Assembly (NCBI GenBank): GCA_902799385.1
Contig: CADCAK010000007.1
Coordinates: 1-56,636 of the forward strand
Source: an uncultured bacterium
GTDB lineage: Bacteria > Verrucomicrobiota > Kiritimatiellia > RFP12 > UBA1067
DNA length: 56,636 nucleotides
Direction: 5' to 3'
Made by a program: the position numbers and the translations under genes. Shown here piece by piece: positions 1-8,202 of this stretch (the stretch's first letter is position 1; each line of letters opens with the position of its first letter). The notes under the pieces are model-generated. The model was not told where the DNA came from. It was given only the letters and a program-made list of their open reading frames with translations, and made no database searches.

Positions 1-2
1 CC

Positions 3-668
3 GCGCCGCCCGCCGCGACCAACGCCGTGCCGCGCGACCTGCCGCCGCCGCCCCCGCCGATTCCACAGGACGCGGTGCGCAACCGCCCGCGCGTCGCGCA
101 GAACCTGCTGCTGAAGCTCGAAAAGGCCGAGGCCGCGCACGACGTCGAGCTCGCCGTGTCGGCGATAGAGCAGCTGCGCGCGCTCCCCGGCGAGGCGGTC
201 GCCGACCTCGACAACTCGCTCGCGAGGCGGCTCGGCGAGCTCAACGTTCCGCGTCTCTTCGTGGGCAAGAACCGCCAGTGGGTCAAGGAAGTCGTCGTGC
301 GGCGCGGCGACTCGGCGACGCGCATAGCCTCCGAGAACGGCTCGACGCTCGCCTCGCTCCTCAAGCTCAACTCGCTCCCGTCGGCCGACCGCCTGCACGT
401 CGGGCAGAAGCTCGATGTGATGGACCACCCGAGGTTCACCATCGTCGTGCACCGCGCCGCGAAGTACGCCGACCTCACGCTCAAGGGGAAGTTCTTCAAG
501 CGCTACGACATCCTGGCACCGGTCCGCGCCGAGGAGGGCAACTACGAGACGCCCGCGCGGTTGCGCGCGTTTCTCGCCGAGAAGGGCATAGCCCTTTCGC
601 CCGCCGACAGCGCCGAGCTCGACATGCTCGTCCCCGCGAAGTCGTCCCTGCTCGTCTCCGAGCTCTGA
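3..668 (+). CDS. LysM-domain protein, C-terminal part (5' end outside window)
   Basis: The reading frame is open to the left edge of the window, so only the C-terminal ~221 residues are present; an internal GTG at 27 is probably not the true start. The visible part opens with an Ala/Pro-rich stretch, then a helical segment. Near the middle is a LysM-like module: VVVRRGDSATRIASENGSTL followed by LLKLNSL and LHVGQKLDV. LysM modules bind peptidoglycan or other N-acetylglucosamine polymers, so an envelope location is likely. The roughly 80 residues after LysM have no motif I recognise. It lies 55 nt upstream of the ComEC-like gene, which has its own promoter-like box. The LysM call is fairly secure; the full architecture cannot be judged. 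Confidence 0.7.
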   Translation, partial: APPAATNAVPRDLPPPPPPIPQDAVRNRPRVAQNLLLKLEKAEAAHDVELAVSAIEQLRALPGEAVADLDNSLARRLGELNVPRLFVGKNRQWVKEVVVRRGDSATRIASENGSTLASLLKLNSLPSADRLHVGQKLDVMDHPRFTIVVHRAAKYADLTLKGKFFKRYDILAPVRAEEGNYETPARLRAFLAEKGIALSPADSAELDMLVPAKSSLLVSEL

Positions 669-708
669 GCCGAATTCATATTCGATTCATTTTTCTTTCG
701 GCGGAATA

Positions 709-717
709 TGGTATGAT
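709..717 (+). promoter_or_regulatory. Extended -10 promoter of the ComEC-like gene, leaderless type
   Basis: TGG TATGAT lies with only 6 nt between the hexamer and the GTG at 724. The expected transcription start therefore coincides with the start codon. No convincing -35 is visible. Confidence 0.5.
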
Positions 718-723
718 GGCTCC

Positions 724-2172
724 GTGAACAGGAGCCGGTCCATCGCATGCGGCCTTGAATGGCTTGCGCCCTGCGCGTCACTCGCGCTGGGCGAGGCCTG
801 CGCCTTCGCCGCGCCGCTCGTCTCGCCGCTCTGGCCGCTCGCGGCGTTCGCCGCAGTGCTCGCGTGCGTCGCGTGCGTCGCGTTCCCATCGCGCGTCCCG
901 CGCCTCGCCGCCGCCTTCGCGGCGGGGCTCGCCGTCGCGCTTTTCGCGGTGCAGGCGAGGAAGGACGCCGTCGCCGAGGCGCAGGACACGGGCGGCGCGC
1001 CGCTCGTGCGCGAGGTGCGTGTCGAAGGCGGCGTGCGCGAGGTGCGCGGCAGGGACGGCCTGCGGCGGGCGTCGTTCTCCGGCGCGGCGGGGCCGCTTAA
1101 GGTCAGGGTGGTCCTTCCGATAGAATCCGGTGCGCCGCTGCCGCAGGCCGGCGAGACGTGGGAATGCGCGGGCTGGCTTGAGCGGACGAAGGGGACGGAC
1201 GACTTCTTCCGGCGGCGCATGATGTGGGTGAGGGGAAAGGGGACGTACGCGCGCCGCGTCTCCTGCGGCAGATGCGCCGCGCTGCTCGCCGCCCTGCGCT
1301 CGGACCTGTCGCGGCGCATGGGGATAGGGCTTCCCCGGGACTGCCCCGCCGCAGACCTGAACCGCGCGATACTTTTGGGGGAGCGCTCGCGCCTACGTAG
1401 GGCCGACCGCAACGCCTTCGCGGCGGCGGGCACGATACACGTCTTCGCTATATCGGGGCTTCACGTCATGCTCGTCGCGCACGTGCTCTCGTTCGCGCTC
1501 GCGCTCGTGTGTTGTCCGTTCCGCTTTCGCGGCGTCGTCCTCGTCCCCGCGCTGTGGGCCTACGTCGCGATGACCGGCGCGAGCCCGAGCGCCGTAAGGG
1601 CGGCGTCGATGGCGAGCCTGTGGTTCGCCGCGCCGGCCTTCTGGCGACGGCCCGACGCGCTCGTCGCGTGGTCGCTGACGTTTCTTGCCGTCTACGGCAC
1701 CGACCCGATGAAGCTCTTCGACACGGGATGCGCGCTTTCGTTCGCTGTGATGCTCGGCGTTTTCCTCTGGGGGCGATTCGTGGCCGAGCGCGTGCGCGGG
1801 CGCCTTGCCGCGTCGCTCGTCATGACGTTCGCGGCGTGGGCAGTCGGGACGCCGATCGCGGCGCATGCGTTCGGGCGCGTGACGCCGGGGGGGATCGCCG
1901 CGAACCTTCTCCTTCTCCCCGCAGCGGGCGCGAGCGTGAAGGCGGGCATCGCGGGAATCGCCGCGAGCTTCGTCTCAGATCGGCTTGCCGCGCATGTCAA
2001 CAACTTCGCCGCGCTTCTTGCAGGAACGATGGCCGACATCTCGCGCCTCGTCGCCGCGATTCCTGGAGCCAACTTCACAGTCGAGCCCTGGCCGCTTTCC
2101 GTCTGCGCCGGGTGGTACCTCGCCCTCGCACTTCTTCTTTGGCTACTTCAACGAAGGACTAAGCCGCTTTAA
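724..2172 (+). CDS. ComEC/Rec2-core membrane protein lacking the metallo-beta-lactamase domain
   Basis: This 482-residue polytopic membrane protein carries the competence domain of ComEC, the inner-membrane DNA-uptake channel. Conserved segments are visible: AILLGERSRL, then HVFAISGLHVMLVAHVLSF around residues 235-255, then TGASPSAVRAASMA around 285-300. An N-terminal DUF4131-like part precedes them. Full ComEC proteins are usually 700-800 residues and end in a metallo-beta-lactamase domain; here the protein stops at about 482 without it. Such short ComECs are common in some phyla, so this need not be a truncation. The GTG start is favoured because an extended -10 box sits just upstream. Imported single-stranded DNA is the expected substrate, but competence has not been shown and no other com genes are in the window. 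Confidence 0.85.
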   Translation: MNRSRSIACGLEWLAPCASLALGEACAFAAPLVSPLWPLAAFAAVLACVACVAFPSRVPRLAAAFAAGLAVALFAVQARKDAVAEAQDTGGAPLVREVRVEGGVREVRGRDGLRRASFSGAAGPLKVRVVLPIESGAPLPQAGETWECAGWLERTKGTDDFFRRRMMWVRGKGTYARRVSCGRCAALLAALRSDLSRRMGIGLPRDCPAADLNRAILLGERSRLRRADRNAFAAAGTIHVFAISGLHVMLVAHVLSFALALVCCPFRFRGVVLVPALWAYVAMTGASPSAVRAASMASLWFAAPAFWRRPDALVAWSLTFLAVYGTDPMKLFDTGCALSFAVMLGVFLWGRFVAERVRGRLAASLVMTFAAWAVGTPIAAHAFGRVTPGGIAANLLLLPAAGASVKAGIAGIAASFVSDRLAAHVNNFAALLAGTMADISRLVAAIPGANFTVEPWPLSVCAGWYLALALLLWLLQRRTKPL

Positions 2173-2177
2173 AGCGG
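2164..2177. repeat. Short palindrome over the ComEC-like stop codon
   Basis: CCGCTTTAAAGCGG is a perfect 14-base palindrome containing the TAA stop. It may form a small hairpin that helps end the transcript. The downstream A/T-rich stretch is weak as a U-tract, so this is not a clear intrinsic terminator. Confidence 0.35.
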
Positions 2178-2185
2178 AATAGCAA

Positions 2186-2253
2186 TTTTAGCCACAAAGG
2201 ACAGGAGGTACAGGAGAGTAGAGTAGTAGTTTCTCCTGTACGTGTGGCTAAAA
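2186..2253. repeat. GCCACA-type intergenic palindrome, copy 1
   Basis: The left arm TTTTAGCCACA (2186-2196) pairs with TGTGGCTAAAA (2243-2253), and TACAGGAGA (2209-2217) pairs with TCTCCTGTA (2232-2240). The element is an imperfect hairpin between two convergent genes. It shares its end sequences and CACAAAGGACAGGAG core with the copies near 22191 and 27108. It may also serve as a bidirectional terminator. Confidence 0.7.
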
Positions 2254-2272
2254 CCGACAAGCTAAATTTAGG

Positions 2273-3439
2273 TTAAAGCAGTCCTTTTTCGCGCAGCGAG
2301 TCGAGCGTTTCTGCAAGGCGCTCGCGCTTGAGGCGCATCTCGTCTTCTGGATCCGCGAAAAGCGACGGCGCGTCGTCGCCAGGCGAGTCCTGTATGTTCG
2401 TCACTCCAAAGCCGATGAGCCGTATCGTCTTCGGCCTTCGGTTCGCCGGCCACTCGCGATCGAAGAGCTCAAGAGCCGCCTCGCGGAACGCAATGTCGTC
2501 GCGCGCCGGATGCGCGAAGGGGGCTTGTCTCGTGATCGTGTTGAAGTTCGCGTCTCGGATCTTGAGCTTTGCAGTCTTCGCCCACCTTGTCGCGCGGCGA
2601 AAGCGCTGCCCTACGTCCGTCACGAGTTCGAGCAGCGTCTCGCGCACCGCCTCGCGGACATTAGTGTCTTCGTCGAAAGTGTGTTCGCGCGACACCGACT
2701 TTTCTTCGCCCGGCTCCCAGTACACCTTGTCGTCGGAAATTCCGAAAGCCATGTCTATGAGATCGTCAGAGACGAGCGGATTGCCGCGCCCGAGCCGTTG
2801 CAGGTCGCCGCATGTCGCGATGCCGTAGGGCTTAAGTGATTCGACCGTCTTCTTTCCCGCGCCCCAGAGAACGCCTATCGGCTTGTCGCGCAAGAACGCC
2901 GTGATCTCGTCTTGTTCGAACGGCATTAGCGTAAAGCCATTCGGCTTGTTCTGTTCGGAACCGATCTTCGCAAGGAGTCGGTTTGGCGCGATGCCGACCG
3001 AGCACGTCACTCCGCAGACGCGGCGTATCTCCGCCCTGAGCGCCTCGCCGAGTGCCTTCGCTCTCTCGCGCACGCCCGCGCCTTTTCCACCATAGAGATG
3101 GAGCGATCCCGTTATGTCGAGAAACGCCTCATCTACCGAGACTCCCTCGACATACGGCGTGTAGTGCGAAAACACTTCGAACGCCTTGTCCGAGACTTCC
3201 TGGTACGCTTCCATGTGAGGCCTTACGAAAATCGCGTGCGGGCAGAGCTGGTAGGCCGTCCTCGACGGCATTGCGCTTCTGATGCCGAACTTCCGCGCCT
3301 CGTAGGAGCACGTCGACACAACTCCGCGCTCGTGCGGCCCCGAGCCGACGACAAGCGGCTTCCCGCGCCACTCTGGGTGCGAGAGCAGCTCTACCGACGC
3401 GAAGAACGCATCCATATCGACATGCAGGATCACGGCCAT
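2273..3439 (-). CDS. dinB: DNA polymerase IV (Y-family translesion polymerase)
   Basis: This 388-residue Y-family polymerase copies past DNA lesions and lacks proofreading. The palm motif VDMDAFFASVE lies at residues ~6-16. The second catalytic motif VSVDEAFLD is near residue 105, and the nucleotide-contact segment STCSYEARKFGIRSAMPS is near 45-65. Thumb/HhH (NRLLAKIGSEQNKPNG) and little-finger regions follow, so length and order fit DinB. The ATG at 3439 starts the conserved MAVILHVDMDAFF; an upstream in-frame start adds 26 unrelated residues and is rejected. A TGCTATAAT box ends 6 nt before this ATG, predicting a leaderless mRNA. No SOS-type LexA box was recognised. The gene converges on the ComEC-like gene. 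Confidence 0.95.
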   Translation of the reverse strand: MAVILHVDMDAFFASVELLSHPEWRGKPLVVGSGPHERGVVSTCSYEARKFGIRSAMPSRTAYQLCPHAIFVRPHMEAYQEVSDKAFEVFSHYTPYVEGVSVDEAFLDITGSLHLYGGKGAGVRERAKALGEALRAEIRRVCGVTCSVGIAPNRLLAKIGSEQNKPNGFTLMPFEQDEITAFLRDKPIGVLWGAGKKTVESLKPYGIATCGDLQRLGRGNPLVSDDLIDMAFGISDDKVYWEPGEEKSVSREHTFDEDTNVREAVRETLLELVTDVGQRFRRATRWAKTAKLKIRDANFNTITRQAPFAHPARDDIAFREAALELFDREWPANRRPKTIRLIGFGVTNIQDSPGDDAPSLFADPEDEMRLKRERLAETLDSLREKGLL

Positions 3440-3445
3440 GCGACG

Positions 3446-3454
3446 ATTATAGCA
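3446..3454 (-). promoter_or_regulatory. Extended -10 promoter of dinB, leaderless type
   Basis: Read on the minus strand this is TGC TATAAT, ending 6 nt before the dinB ATG at 3439. The predicted transcription start falls on or next to the A of the start codon. Confidence 0.65.
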
Positions 3455-3500
3455 TAACTTGCAGATGAACTCGCAGCATAATGAATATTTCTTGAAATTA

Positions 3501-3532
3501 CCCTTGCAGGACTGCAAGGGAAGGTGTAAAAT
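3501..3532 (+). promoter_or_regulatory. Promoter with operator-like palindrome for the UbiA cluster
   Basis: CCCTTGCAGGACTGCAAGGG (3501-3520) is a 9-bp inverted repeat around a 2-nt centre. It contains a -35-like TTGCAG (3504-3509). A -10-like TAAAAT (3527-3532) follows after exactly 17 nt. A perfect inverted repeat over the -35 is the usual geometry of a repressor operator; no cognate regulator is evident. Transcription would begin near 3539, well upstream of the gene at 3667. Confidence 0.55.
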
Positions 3533-3666
3533 TCATTTTGATAAATAAATCAGCGATAGGAACAGCGATTGCAATGAGGCACAATTAAGAGATGAATCAT
3601 CTGTTTGATAAATTACACGAATGCGCTTGTCGAAGAAGCTGCCGACGTAATAACAGAGGCGCTCAA

Positions 3667-4596
3667 ATGCTGAAGTTTCTCTACTACTATCTACGCTCAA
3701 TGCGGCTCTACTACGGTTTCGTCACCGCGACAACCGTGCTGGCGGGGCTGTGCCTGGCGCATGGCACTTACAATGAGCTTGAGTTGTCTTGGACGCTAAA
3801 CGACTTTCCGTGGACGTTGCGCGATGCGGGGCTTCTTGCGATGGGGTTCTTCGCCTGGGGCTTCAACCAGATCTTCAGCGACTGGTGCGACAGGAAGGAG
3901 GATGCGATCAACGCGCCGCACCGTCCGATGGTGACTGGCGCACTCAATCCGCTTCCGGCGTTTGCCGTTTCAGCCGCGGGGCTCTCCGCAATCGCTGTCG
4001 CCGGGTATCTGATGTCGCCTTGGACTCTTGCGTTCCTCGCGCTCGGCGGCGTTTTGAACATCGCGTATTCGCTCCTCAAGCGCGTGCCAGTGTTGAAATG
4101 CCTTGTCTATGCCTGCGCAATATCATGTTGCGCGCTTTTCGCCATAGCTGGCGCTGCGGGGCGCTGTCCGAATGCGCAGGAGCTGGAATTTGTTTGGGTT
4201 TGGATTGTGCCCGCTCATTTTCTGATGTGTCACAACAGCTATTTCAAAGACGTGGATGGCGACCGAGCGGCCGGAGTAAGGACGCTTCAGACGATCTGTC
4301 CGAGAGTTGCGCTGTTCGTTTCCGTATGCTGTCCATGCCTCGCCGTGCTGCGCATGAATTTCCTTTCGTGGTTCAATGTGGGTTGCTTCTTTCTTTCGGT
4401 CGTCATTATCGCGATTGTCATCGTGTTTCAGCGCCTTGTCTCGCATTATATGTTTCACCGTGCGACTTGCCTGAATTGTCAGTTGTGCGTTCTTATGCTG
4501 CTCTTGCATTTTATTGCGGCGACTTGGCTCTATGCCATCGTCTCCCTTGTCGCCATCCAGCTTCTCTTCCTCTGGTACAACGATGAAAAGGAATGA
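3667..4596 (+). CDS. UbiA-family membrane prenyltransferase
   Basis: The product is a 309-residue polytopic membrane protein of the UbiA superfamily, which transfers prenyl chains to aromatic or polar-lipid acceptors using Mg2+-bound prenyl diphosphate. Both Asp-rich signatures are visible: NQIFSDWCDRKEDAINAPHR near residues 75-95, and NSYFKDVDGDRAAGVRTL near 190-205. Eight or nine hydrophobic segments surround them. The ATG at 3667 is preferred because it starts the family-like MLKFLYYYLRSMRLYYG and has AGAGG upstream; an ATG at 3592 would add 25 Cys/Arg-rich residues. The gene overlaps the radical SAM gene by 14 nt, suggesting translational coupling. The acceptor is unknown. The neighbours do not include menaquinone, ubiquinone or haem genes, so a lipid-like acceptor is an inference. 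Confidence 0.85.
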   Translation: MLKFLYYYLRSMRLYYGFVTATTVLAGLCLAHGTYNELELSWTLNDFPWTLRDAGLLAMGFFAWGFNQIFSDWCDRKEDAINAPHRPMVTGALNPLPAFAVSAAGLSAIAVAGYLMSPWTLAFLALGGVLNIAYSLLKRVPVLKCLVYACAISCCALFAIAGAAGRCPNAQELEFVWVWIVPAHFLMCHNSYFKDVDGDRAAGVRTLQTICPRVALFVSVCCPCLAVLRMNFLSWFNVGCFFLSVVIIAIVIVFQRLVSHYMFHRATCLNCQLCVLMLLLHFIAATWLYAIVSLVAIQLLFLWYNDEKE

Positions 4597-5815
4597 GAAC
4601 ATAACGGGCTTTCGGAAGTTTCTCTTCTACGTGCGCATGTCGCTTGCGTGTTGGCGTCATCCCGCCGCGCTCATGAAGGCGTCGCAGCTGACGCGCATCT
4701 TCTACAAACACAAGTTGAAGCGACTCGCCAGTGGCGAATACAAACTCGACTTCTATCTGCCGCGCTATCCGTCCCAGGCTTTCTTCACTGCGCTTGAGGA
4801 CAAGGTCATCTGCCGTCCGCCGCGCCCCGTAAGCGTGGTTCTCTCGATTTCAAAGGCGTGTGCGTACAAGTGCCCGCACTGCTACCAGCGCAAGGACGAT
4901 CCACACGAGCTGCCGCTTCCCGTCCTCGTCGAGAACGTCCGCAAGATGCGCGACTTCGGCATCGTCGCGTGGGCTGTCGAAGGCGGCGAACCGCTTCTTC
5001 GCTTTGAACGCCTTGAGGTGGTTCTTTCGGAAATCGCGGGGCTGGAGGTGTGGGTCAATTCGACGGGACACGGCGCGACGCCGGAGAAGATCCGCCGCCT
5101 CGCGGAATTGAAGGTGACGGGCGTCATGTCGTCCATTCACTCTGTCGATGAAAAGGCACACGATGCGTTCACTGGCGTTGCGGGATCGTGGCGCCGCGCG
5201 CTCGATTTCCTGCGCGACTGCCGTGCGGCGGGAATGCTTGTCGGATTCAATACGGTGCTCTCCGACCGTGAGGTGGTTGACGGCGGAATCGACCGCATCA
5301 TGGACCTTGCCGCGGAAAACAACTGCGACTACATCCAGCTTATCCATCCGAAGGCATGCGGCGCGTGGATGGGCAAGGCATTCGACAAGTCGCTGCATGC
5401 AGAAGCCGTCCGCATCGCATGCGCCGCGCAGCGGCACTACAATTCCGCCAAGTCGCGCATCCCGACGATTCTCACGGCGCAGGTCTACGAGGAGTCCGCG
5501 GAGATGCTTGGTTGCTGCTGCGGCGGAATCGACCGCTTCTACGTAGGCGCGAACGGAGACGTCCAGCCCTGCGAGTTCGTGAACATATCATTCGGGAATC
5601 TCAACGAAGTGCCGTTCGAAACGGCGTATGCGCGGATGCGCAGGGCGTTCGCCGTGCCGTGCGAGGAGTGGACGTGCGAGCGCCGCGCCGCCGAAATCGC
5701 CTCTAAGGCGAGCGATAAACTTCCTCTTCCTTGGACAGAGACGGAGAAGCTCGTCGCTGGATGGAAGGGCGGCACGCCGACGAAGGTTTACGACAAAATG
5801 GGAATCTACAGATGA
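4583..5815 (+). CDS. Radical SAM enzyme, SPASM-like C-terminus
   Basis: The 410-residue protein has the radical SAM cluster-binding motif CAYKCPHC (CxxxCxxC) at residues ~93-100. A GGEPLL motif for SAM binding follows near 135. A Cys-rich C-terminal part (LGCCCGGIDRFYVGANGDVQPCEF, in pieces) resembles the SPASM/twitch auxiliary-cluster region. An N-terminal ~90 residues precede the core. The enzyme would perform radical chemistry on an unknown substrate. The start at 4583 overlaps the end of the UbiA gene, and the last codons overlap the next start (ATGA), so the three genes are tightly coupled. An upstream ATG at 4514 lies inside the UbiA gene and is rejected. A role in modifying a prenylated lipid is inference from context only. 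Confidence 0.85.
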   Translation: MKRNENITGFRKFLFYVRMSLACWRHPAALMKASQLTRIFYKHKLKRLASGEYKLDFYLPRYPSQAFFTALEDKVICRPPRPVSVVLSISKACAYKCPHCYQRKDDPHELPLPVLVENVRKMRDFGIVAWAVEGGEPLLRFERLEVVLSEIAGLEVWVNSTGHGATPEKIRRLAELKVTGVMSSIHSVDEKAHDAFTGVAGSWRRALDFLRDCRAAGMLVGFNTVLSDREVVDGGIDRIMDLAAENNCDYIQLIHPKACGAWMGKAFDKSLHAEAVRIACAAQRHYNSAKSRIPTILTAQVYEESAEMLGCCCGGIDRFYVGANGDVQPCEFVNISFGNLNEVPFETAYARMRRAFAVPCEEWTCERRAAEIASKASDKLPLPWTETEKLVAGWKGGTPTKVYDKMGIYR

Positions 5816-6675
5816 AACGATTCCTCGTTTTGGTCAATCCGCTTTCGCACGGCGGGCGCTCCGTCCGCATTTTGCCGCGCCTACGCACGCTTTTGCCCGA
5901 AGGCGATTTTGTTGCATTGAAGAATATCGAGGAGGCGTCGCGCCTTGCACGCGAGGCTTCGGGATACGAGGCGGTGGTCGCGTGTGGCGGTGATGGGACG
6001 ATCAACGCCGTGGCTGGCGGAGTCATGGAAAATTCGGACACTTCGCTCAAGTTTGGCGTCATCTACGCCGGCACGAGTCCAGATTTCTGCCGCGAGCATG
6101 GCATCCCGACGGATGCGGAACAGGCAATCAGCGTCCTGCGCGATGGCGTTGTCCGGGAGATTCCAGTACTCACCGCGAACAGCGAACCGTTCTTCTGTTC
6201 AATGAACTTGGGGATGGGGGCGGCTGTCGCCGCTTCTGCCAATCGGCTGCGCCCGAAGTTTGGCGACTTTATAGGAACGCTCTGGGCTGTTCTGCGCGAA
6301 GTCATACGCGGCAGACGCTATGCCCTAAAGGTTAACGGCGAGGAAATACGCAATGTCGCCCATGCGCTCGTTACGCGAATGCCGCGCATCGCCGGTGGAC
6401 TCAAAATTGCGTTGCCCCCGCTTGCCGACGACGAGTACGCGCTTTGGTTCGCAAAGGATGTTTCACGGTTCGGATGCTTCCGAGTTGTCTGGAACCTGTA
6501 TCGTGGCAAGCCCTGCGGAGAAATCCGAGTCCTTCGCGGCAAAACGGCCATTTCATCCAATGTGTCAGTCGCGCTTGAATACGACGGCGACCCTCATGGT
6601 TCGCTGCCGGTCATGGTTGCCTTCTCGCTCCGTCGACTGCGCCTCCTCGTTCCTCAATTCAAACACTCAAATTAG
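5812..6675 (+). CDS. Diacylglycerol kinase/YegS-like lipid kinase
   Basis: A 287-residue DAGK-catalytic-domain protein. The nucleotide-binding signature CGGDGTINAVAGG lies at about residues 56-69, preceded by LVNPLSHGGRS at the N-terminus. The GTSPDFCREHGIP segment replaces the usual GTxNDFAR. Family members phosphorylate diacylglycerol, sphingoid bases or undecaprenol-like lipids with ATP at the membrane. The ATG at 5812 overlaps the radical SAM stop; a longer frame from 5731 is a shadow of that gene. It is the third gene of the coupled set. The exact lipid is unknown; a prenyl- or glycerol-lipid made by the neighbours is plausible. About 170 nt of repeat-like DNA follow before the ATPase gene. 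Confidence 0.85.
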   Translation: MKRFLVLVNPLSHGGRSVRILPRLRTLLPEGDFVALKNIEEASRLAREASGYEAVVACGGDGTINAVAGGVMENSDTSLKFGVIYAGTSPDFCREHGIPTDAEQAISVLRDGVVREIPVLTANSEPFFCSMNLGMGAAVAASANRLRPKFGDFIGTLWAVLREVIRGRRYALKVNGEEIRNVAHALVTRMPRIAGGLKIALPPLADDEYALWFAKDVSRFGCFRVVWNLYRGKPCGEIRVLRGKTAISSNVSVALEYDGDPHGSLPVMVAFSLRRLRLLVPQFKHSN

Positions 6676-6755
6676 GATTCACATGGGATTGTTCAGTCCG
6701 AAGTTAGAATGGGAAGAGCCCTGGTCTTGGGCCAAGGTAACATTTACATTGTGGC

Positions 6756-6796
6756 TAAGAAATTCAGCCATAATAGATATGTTGTGGCTAAAAAAG
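6756..6796. repeat. GCCACA-type intergenic repeat, degenerate copy
   Basis: Two close copies of TTGTGGCTAA (near 6759 and 6782) with an intervening AGCCAT form a decayed version of the intergenic palindromes found at 2186, 22191 and 27108. It lies just upstream of the ATPase promoter. Confidence 0.4.
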
Positions 6797-6809
6797 TTTA
6801 CCAGAACTG

Positions 6810-6839
6810 TTGACGGCGGGATCGAACGCGTGATATAAT
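6810..6839 (+). promoter_or_regulatory. Promoter of the ATPase gene, leaderless type
   Basis: TTGACG (6810-6815), an 18-nt spacer and an extended -10 TGA TATAAT (6831-6839) form a near-consensus promoter. The hexamer ends 7 nt before the ATG at 6847. This gives the ATPase transcription independent of the flanking cluster. Confidence 0.75.
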
Positions 6840-6846
6840 TCATGGC

Positions 6847-8148
6847 ATGAAGGAAGTCATTGGAGAGATAATGCGCGAGTTTTATGAATTCGGGATACCC
6901 GAAGACGTTCGCCCTCGCGATGTCGATTACTTTGAAAAGCGTAATTCTGCGACTGTTGTCACTGGAATGCGGCGAACGGGAAAGACATACGTCACATACC
7001 AGAGGATGCGCGCGCTTGTCGAGGAAGGCGTTCCGCTGGAGCGGATTGTCCACGTCAATTTCGACGACGATCGGCTAAAAGGCGTCAAGCTTGAGCATCT
7101 GAAGCTGATTGGCGACGTCCATGCCGAGATGTTTCCGGAGGCGGCAAGGGAGAGGTGCTGGTATTTTCTTGATGAACTTCAAGACATCGACGGGTGGGAG
7201 CTATATGCCCGCAGGCTTCTGGATTCGCATTTGGTGCAGCTCTGCCTGACCGGGTCGTCGTCGAAGATGCTCTCGGGCGAAATTGCGACTCAAATGCGCG
7301 GCCGTTCAATTGATGTCGAGGTATTCCCGCTGTCCTTTGCCGAGTTCTTGCGCTTTAATGCCCTGGTTGGGGGAATTCCGGTGGCCCCATACTCGTCGCG
7401 GATGGCCGGTGTGCTGCGGCATGCGATGCAGCGATACTTGGAAGAAGGCGGTTTCCCGGATGTACAAGGCGACGATTTCCGCATCCGCGTGAAGACGTTG
7501 CAGGGATATGTTGACGCCGTGCTCTATCGGGATATTATCGAGCGTCATGATGTGCCGAGCGTGCAGTCGCTTCGCTACACACTGGATTACATCAAGCATA
7601 ATTTTGCGCATAAGATATCGACTCGCGCCATATCCGGAGTCTTGAAGGGACTGGGGCTCTCCGACAGCCGTGAGTACATTGCGGACTATCTCGACTGGCT
7701 TGAGCAGGCCTATCTCGTTTACAGAGTTCCGATTCGCACGGATTCGCTTGCCGTGCGAAGGATGAACCCCGACAAGTTCTATCTCGTCGACACCGGGCTT
7801 GCCCGCGCGGTGACGCCAAAGAGCGATGCGTCCCGTGGATGGCTTCTTGAGAACCTCGTATTCATGGCCTTGCGGCGAGGGTTCAACAAGATTGAATACT
7901 ACAACACCAGGAAAGGAGACGAGGTTGACTTCCTTGTAACTGACAGGGCGACGAAGAAACGCCGTCTTGTTCAAGTGTCATGGGAGCTGTCGGATTCCGA
8001 GACCGCGCGCCGCGAGTTGACGGCGCTGAAAAACGCGAGATGCGAAATCAAGGTGCAAGACTGCACTGTCGTAACATGGGACGAAGAACGCGAGTCCGAC
8101 GGAATCAGGATAGTCCCTGTCTGGAAATGGATTTTGGAGCCGCAATGA
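6847..8148 (+). CDS. AAA ATPase with DUF4143 C-terminal domain
   Basis: A 433-residue protein of the AAA_14/DUF4143 family. Walker A is GMRRTGKT (residues ~39-46), Walker B is CWYFLDELQD near 100, and a sensor-like LTGSSSKML follows near 135. The C-terminal part has the DUF4143 nuclease-like segment LLENLVFMAL...YYNTRKGDEVDFLV. Physiological roles are mostly unknown; the family is patchily distributed and often variable between relatives. It has its own strong promoter and sits between the DAGK-like and ThiL-like genes of what otherwise looks like one operon, with decayed repeats upstream. Insertion of this gene into the cluster is therefore plausible but not proven. No inverted repeats or target duplication are visible. 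Confidence 0.9.
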   Translation: MKEVIGEIMREFYEFGIPEDVRPRDVDYFEKRNSATVVTGMRRTGKTYVTYQRMRALVEEGVPLERIVHVNFDDDRLKGVKLEHLKLIGDVHAEMFPEAARERCWYFLDELQDIDGWELYARRLLDSHLVQLCLTGSSSKMLSGEIATQMRGRSIDVEVFPLSFAEFLRFNALVGGIPVAPYSSRMAGVLRHAMQRYLEEGGFPDVQGDDFRIRVKTLQGYVDAVLYRDIIERHDVPSVQSLRYTLDYIKHNFAHKISTRAISGVLKGLGLSDSREYIADYLDWLEQAYLVYRVPIRTDSLAVRRMNPDKFYLVDTGLARAVTPKSDASRGWLLENLVFMALRRGFNKIEYYNTRKGDEVDFLVTDRATKKRRLVQVSWELSDSETARRELTALKNARCEIKVQDCTVVTWDEERESDGIRIVPVWKWILEPQ

Positions 8149-8202
8149 AGCGTCGCGCCCGGAAGCCATTGTCGTCATGGAAGGCAAGCGACAAGAGGAA
8201 GC

